A DNA stretch of 20,874 bases from Glutinoglossum americanum (lineage: Eukaryota; Ascomycota; Geoglossomycetes; Geoglossales; Geoglossaceae). The notes beneath the pieces were generated by a model. The model ran no database searches, was not told where the DNA came from, and saw only the letters and a list, made by a program, of their open reading frames with translations. The stretch covers positions 1 to 20,874 of the forward strand of contig JAGHQL010000272.1 of NCBI GenBank assembly GCA_020080175.1, in the 5' to 3' direction. Each line of letters starts with the position of its first letter. Within the stretch, counting starts at the first letter, position 1. Shown in pieces: positions 20,002 to 20,874 of the stretch. The position numbers and the translations under genes were made by a program.

Positions 20002-20404
20002 CATATGATTTGGGGAGCAATTAAGGGCGTGAAAACAATGAAAACATGCCGACATTATAGTGGGATAAGAGTTGTAGGATGAAAGAGGTAATATCACGGC
20101 AAAAGGATACTGTGGGACAGAGTTGCCTCAGGATAATGCTGGTCCTCACAAGGCAGAATTTACTTAAAAATGAATGCAGGATCAAGAGGCTATTATTATA
20201 AGTTGGCCACTATCTTCTCCGGATCTTATCAAGCTTCGCTTGAGACATCGGTTGGGTAGGTATCCTAAACTATTGTAAGAAATGAATATAACTATTGACG
20301 AAGAATGGGGGAGGATTACACAAGATATTCAGACTTGTATTGATAGTATGCCAGAACACAGCCAAGCCGTTCTGGCTGCTAAAGGTGGGCCGACAAAGTG
20401 GTAG
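20002..20404 (+). mobile_element. Decayed Tc1/mariner transposase fragment
   Basis: Pieces of a DDE transposase appear in the right order. HMIWGAIKG at 20002-20028 matches the (V/M)xWGAI strand. QDNAGPHKAEFT at about 20129-20164 matches the DNAPxH motif with the second catalytic Asp. ISWPLSSPDLIK at about 20198-20233 matches the WPPYSPDLNPIE motif, but the NPIE part with the catalytic Glu is replaced. The C-terminus IDEEWGRITQDIQTCIDSMP continues to AAKGGPTKW and a stop at 20402-20404. From the second piece on, all lie in one frame interrupted by stop codons; the first piece is in a different frame. The N-terminal DNA-binding region is not found. It is a dead copy. A near-perfect hairpin lies 82 bases after the stop. 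Confidence 0.75.
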
Positions 20405-20485
20405 TAAAAAGGATTTTCTATGTATCAAGTTAAAAATCTCATCGTCGATCTCCCCACCGGTTTCGTGCTACCGACTTCTTATGCC

Positions 20486-20584
20486 GGAGGCCTACTACAA
20501 AAGTTGTGGGTCTTCGCCGCTTTTACGGCTAGCTAAGCCTCAGTTAAAATAGCGAGAGACCCACAACTTTTGTAGCAGGCCTCC
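20486..20584. repeat. Near-perfect 99-bp hairpin (MITE-like inverted repeat)
   Basis: The left arm 20486-20512 (GGAGGCCTACTACAAAAGTT plus GTGGGTC) pairs with the right arm 20558-20584 with a single mismatch in 27. Pairing continues inward (TCGCCGCTTTTA with TTAAAATAGCGA), leaving a loop of about 18 bases around GCTAGC. A weaker outward match (GACTTCTTAT near 20473 with the reverse of ATAAGGAGTC near 20600) suggests a slightly larger element. It could be a small MITE nested near the transposase relic, or part of that element's end. Confidence 0.8.
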
Positions 20585-20722
20585 GAAGTAATTATCAATA
20601 AGGAGTCAGATCCAGAAGCAGATTCCGAGCAGTGCGAGATACCTCGATGCAAAACATGCGTACAAGTTCTAGCAAATGGTGAAATCGCTCGCAAAAATAT
20701 CTTTAAATTGCCGCAAAAAGAC
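20576..20722 (+). other. Short open frame with a C-x4-C-x2-C motif
   Basis: The 49 codons are open between stops at 20573-20575 and 20723-20725 and contain CEIPRCKTC. There is no start codon in frame. The composition is protein-like: an acidic Glu/Asp/Ser stretch, then the cysteines, then a basic end NIFKLPQKD. Its first few codons fall in the right arm of the hairpin. It may be an exon or a relic of a host gene into which the hairpin inserted, or chance. I do not recognise it. Confidence 0.25.
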
Positions 20723-20725
20723 TGA

Positions 20726-20874
20726 TACGATTGGTTCTGCAATAGTACCGTCCTTTGAAGGCCCGGAAGACAAGCTGAAGCGCTCTCTCATGTCTTTGTG
20801 TGAATCTTGAGAGGCCTGTTTCTATTGTAGACAGGCTATGGGGCACGAAGGGGGCATGTAGAATGGTTCAAATT
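20726..20874. other. Right edge of window, nothing recognised
   Basis: I see no gene, repeat or RNA in the last 150 bases. The short open frame upstream could continue through splicing beyond the window. Confidence 0.3.

Overview
The window looks like nuclear DNA of a filamentous ascomycete (Pezizomycotina). Three things support this. The two intron-containing genes have very short GT-AG introns (48 to 76 bases), most with CTAAC-like branch sites. Their products are typical of this group: a small CCG-6-like GPI-anchored wall protein and an ascomycete-type laccase ending in DSGV. The decayed pieces are also of kinds common in these genomes: an N-terminal domain of a fungal STAND/NLR-like receptor, a Tc1/mariner transposase and a copia LTR. 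I cannot name the species.

Layout. Positions 1-3100 are gene-poor, start with an extreme poly-G tract, and end in a CCAAT-rich stretch and a pyrimidine-rich promoter. Positions 3381-3976 hold a three-exon gene for a 151-residue secreted GPI-anchored protein. Positions 3977-5369 are non-coding and rich in homopolymer runs. Positions 5370-5763 hold a broken STAND-type N-terminal domain. Positions 5764-7715 have no gene I can support. Positions 7716-9912 hold an apparently intact seven-exon laccase of about 627 residues with all copper ligands.

Positions 9913-17400 are relic-rich. They contain a weak LTR-like segment (about 10385-10724), faint traces resembling a plant-mobile-type domain (11.2-11.4 kb), a 780-bp imperfect palindrome (12951-13731), a dispersed 45-bp repeat pair, the membrane-anchor end of a surface protein (14844-15107), and a 217-bp solo copia LTR with a perfect 5-bp target duplication (15587-15803). 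That LTR lies inside an open minus-strand reading frame. Positions 17408-19174 hold an intact single-exon gene on the minus strand for a four-pass glycosylated membrane protein of unknown function. The right end (20002-20722) holds a decayed Tc1/mariner transposase, a near-perfect 99-bp hairpin and a short cysteine-containing open frame.

The three sound genes are not an obvious cluster. The wall protein and the laccase are both secreted, and the third is a surface membrane protein, but their spacing and mixed strands argue against co-regulation. The window reads as three host genes set in accessory DNA that has collected insertions and decayed copies. The most notable signals are the long palindrome, the in-frame solo LTR, and the hairpin next to the transposase relic. 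I saw no tRNA, rRNA or CRISPR array.
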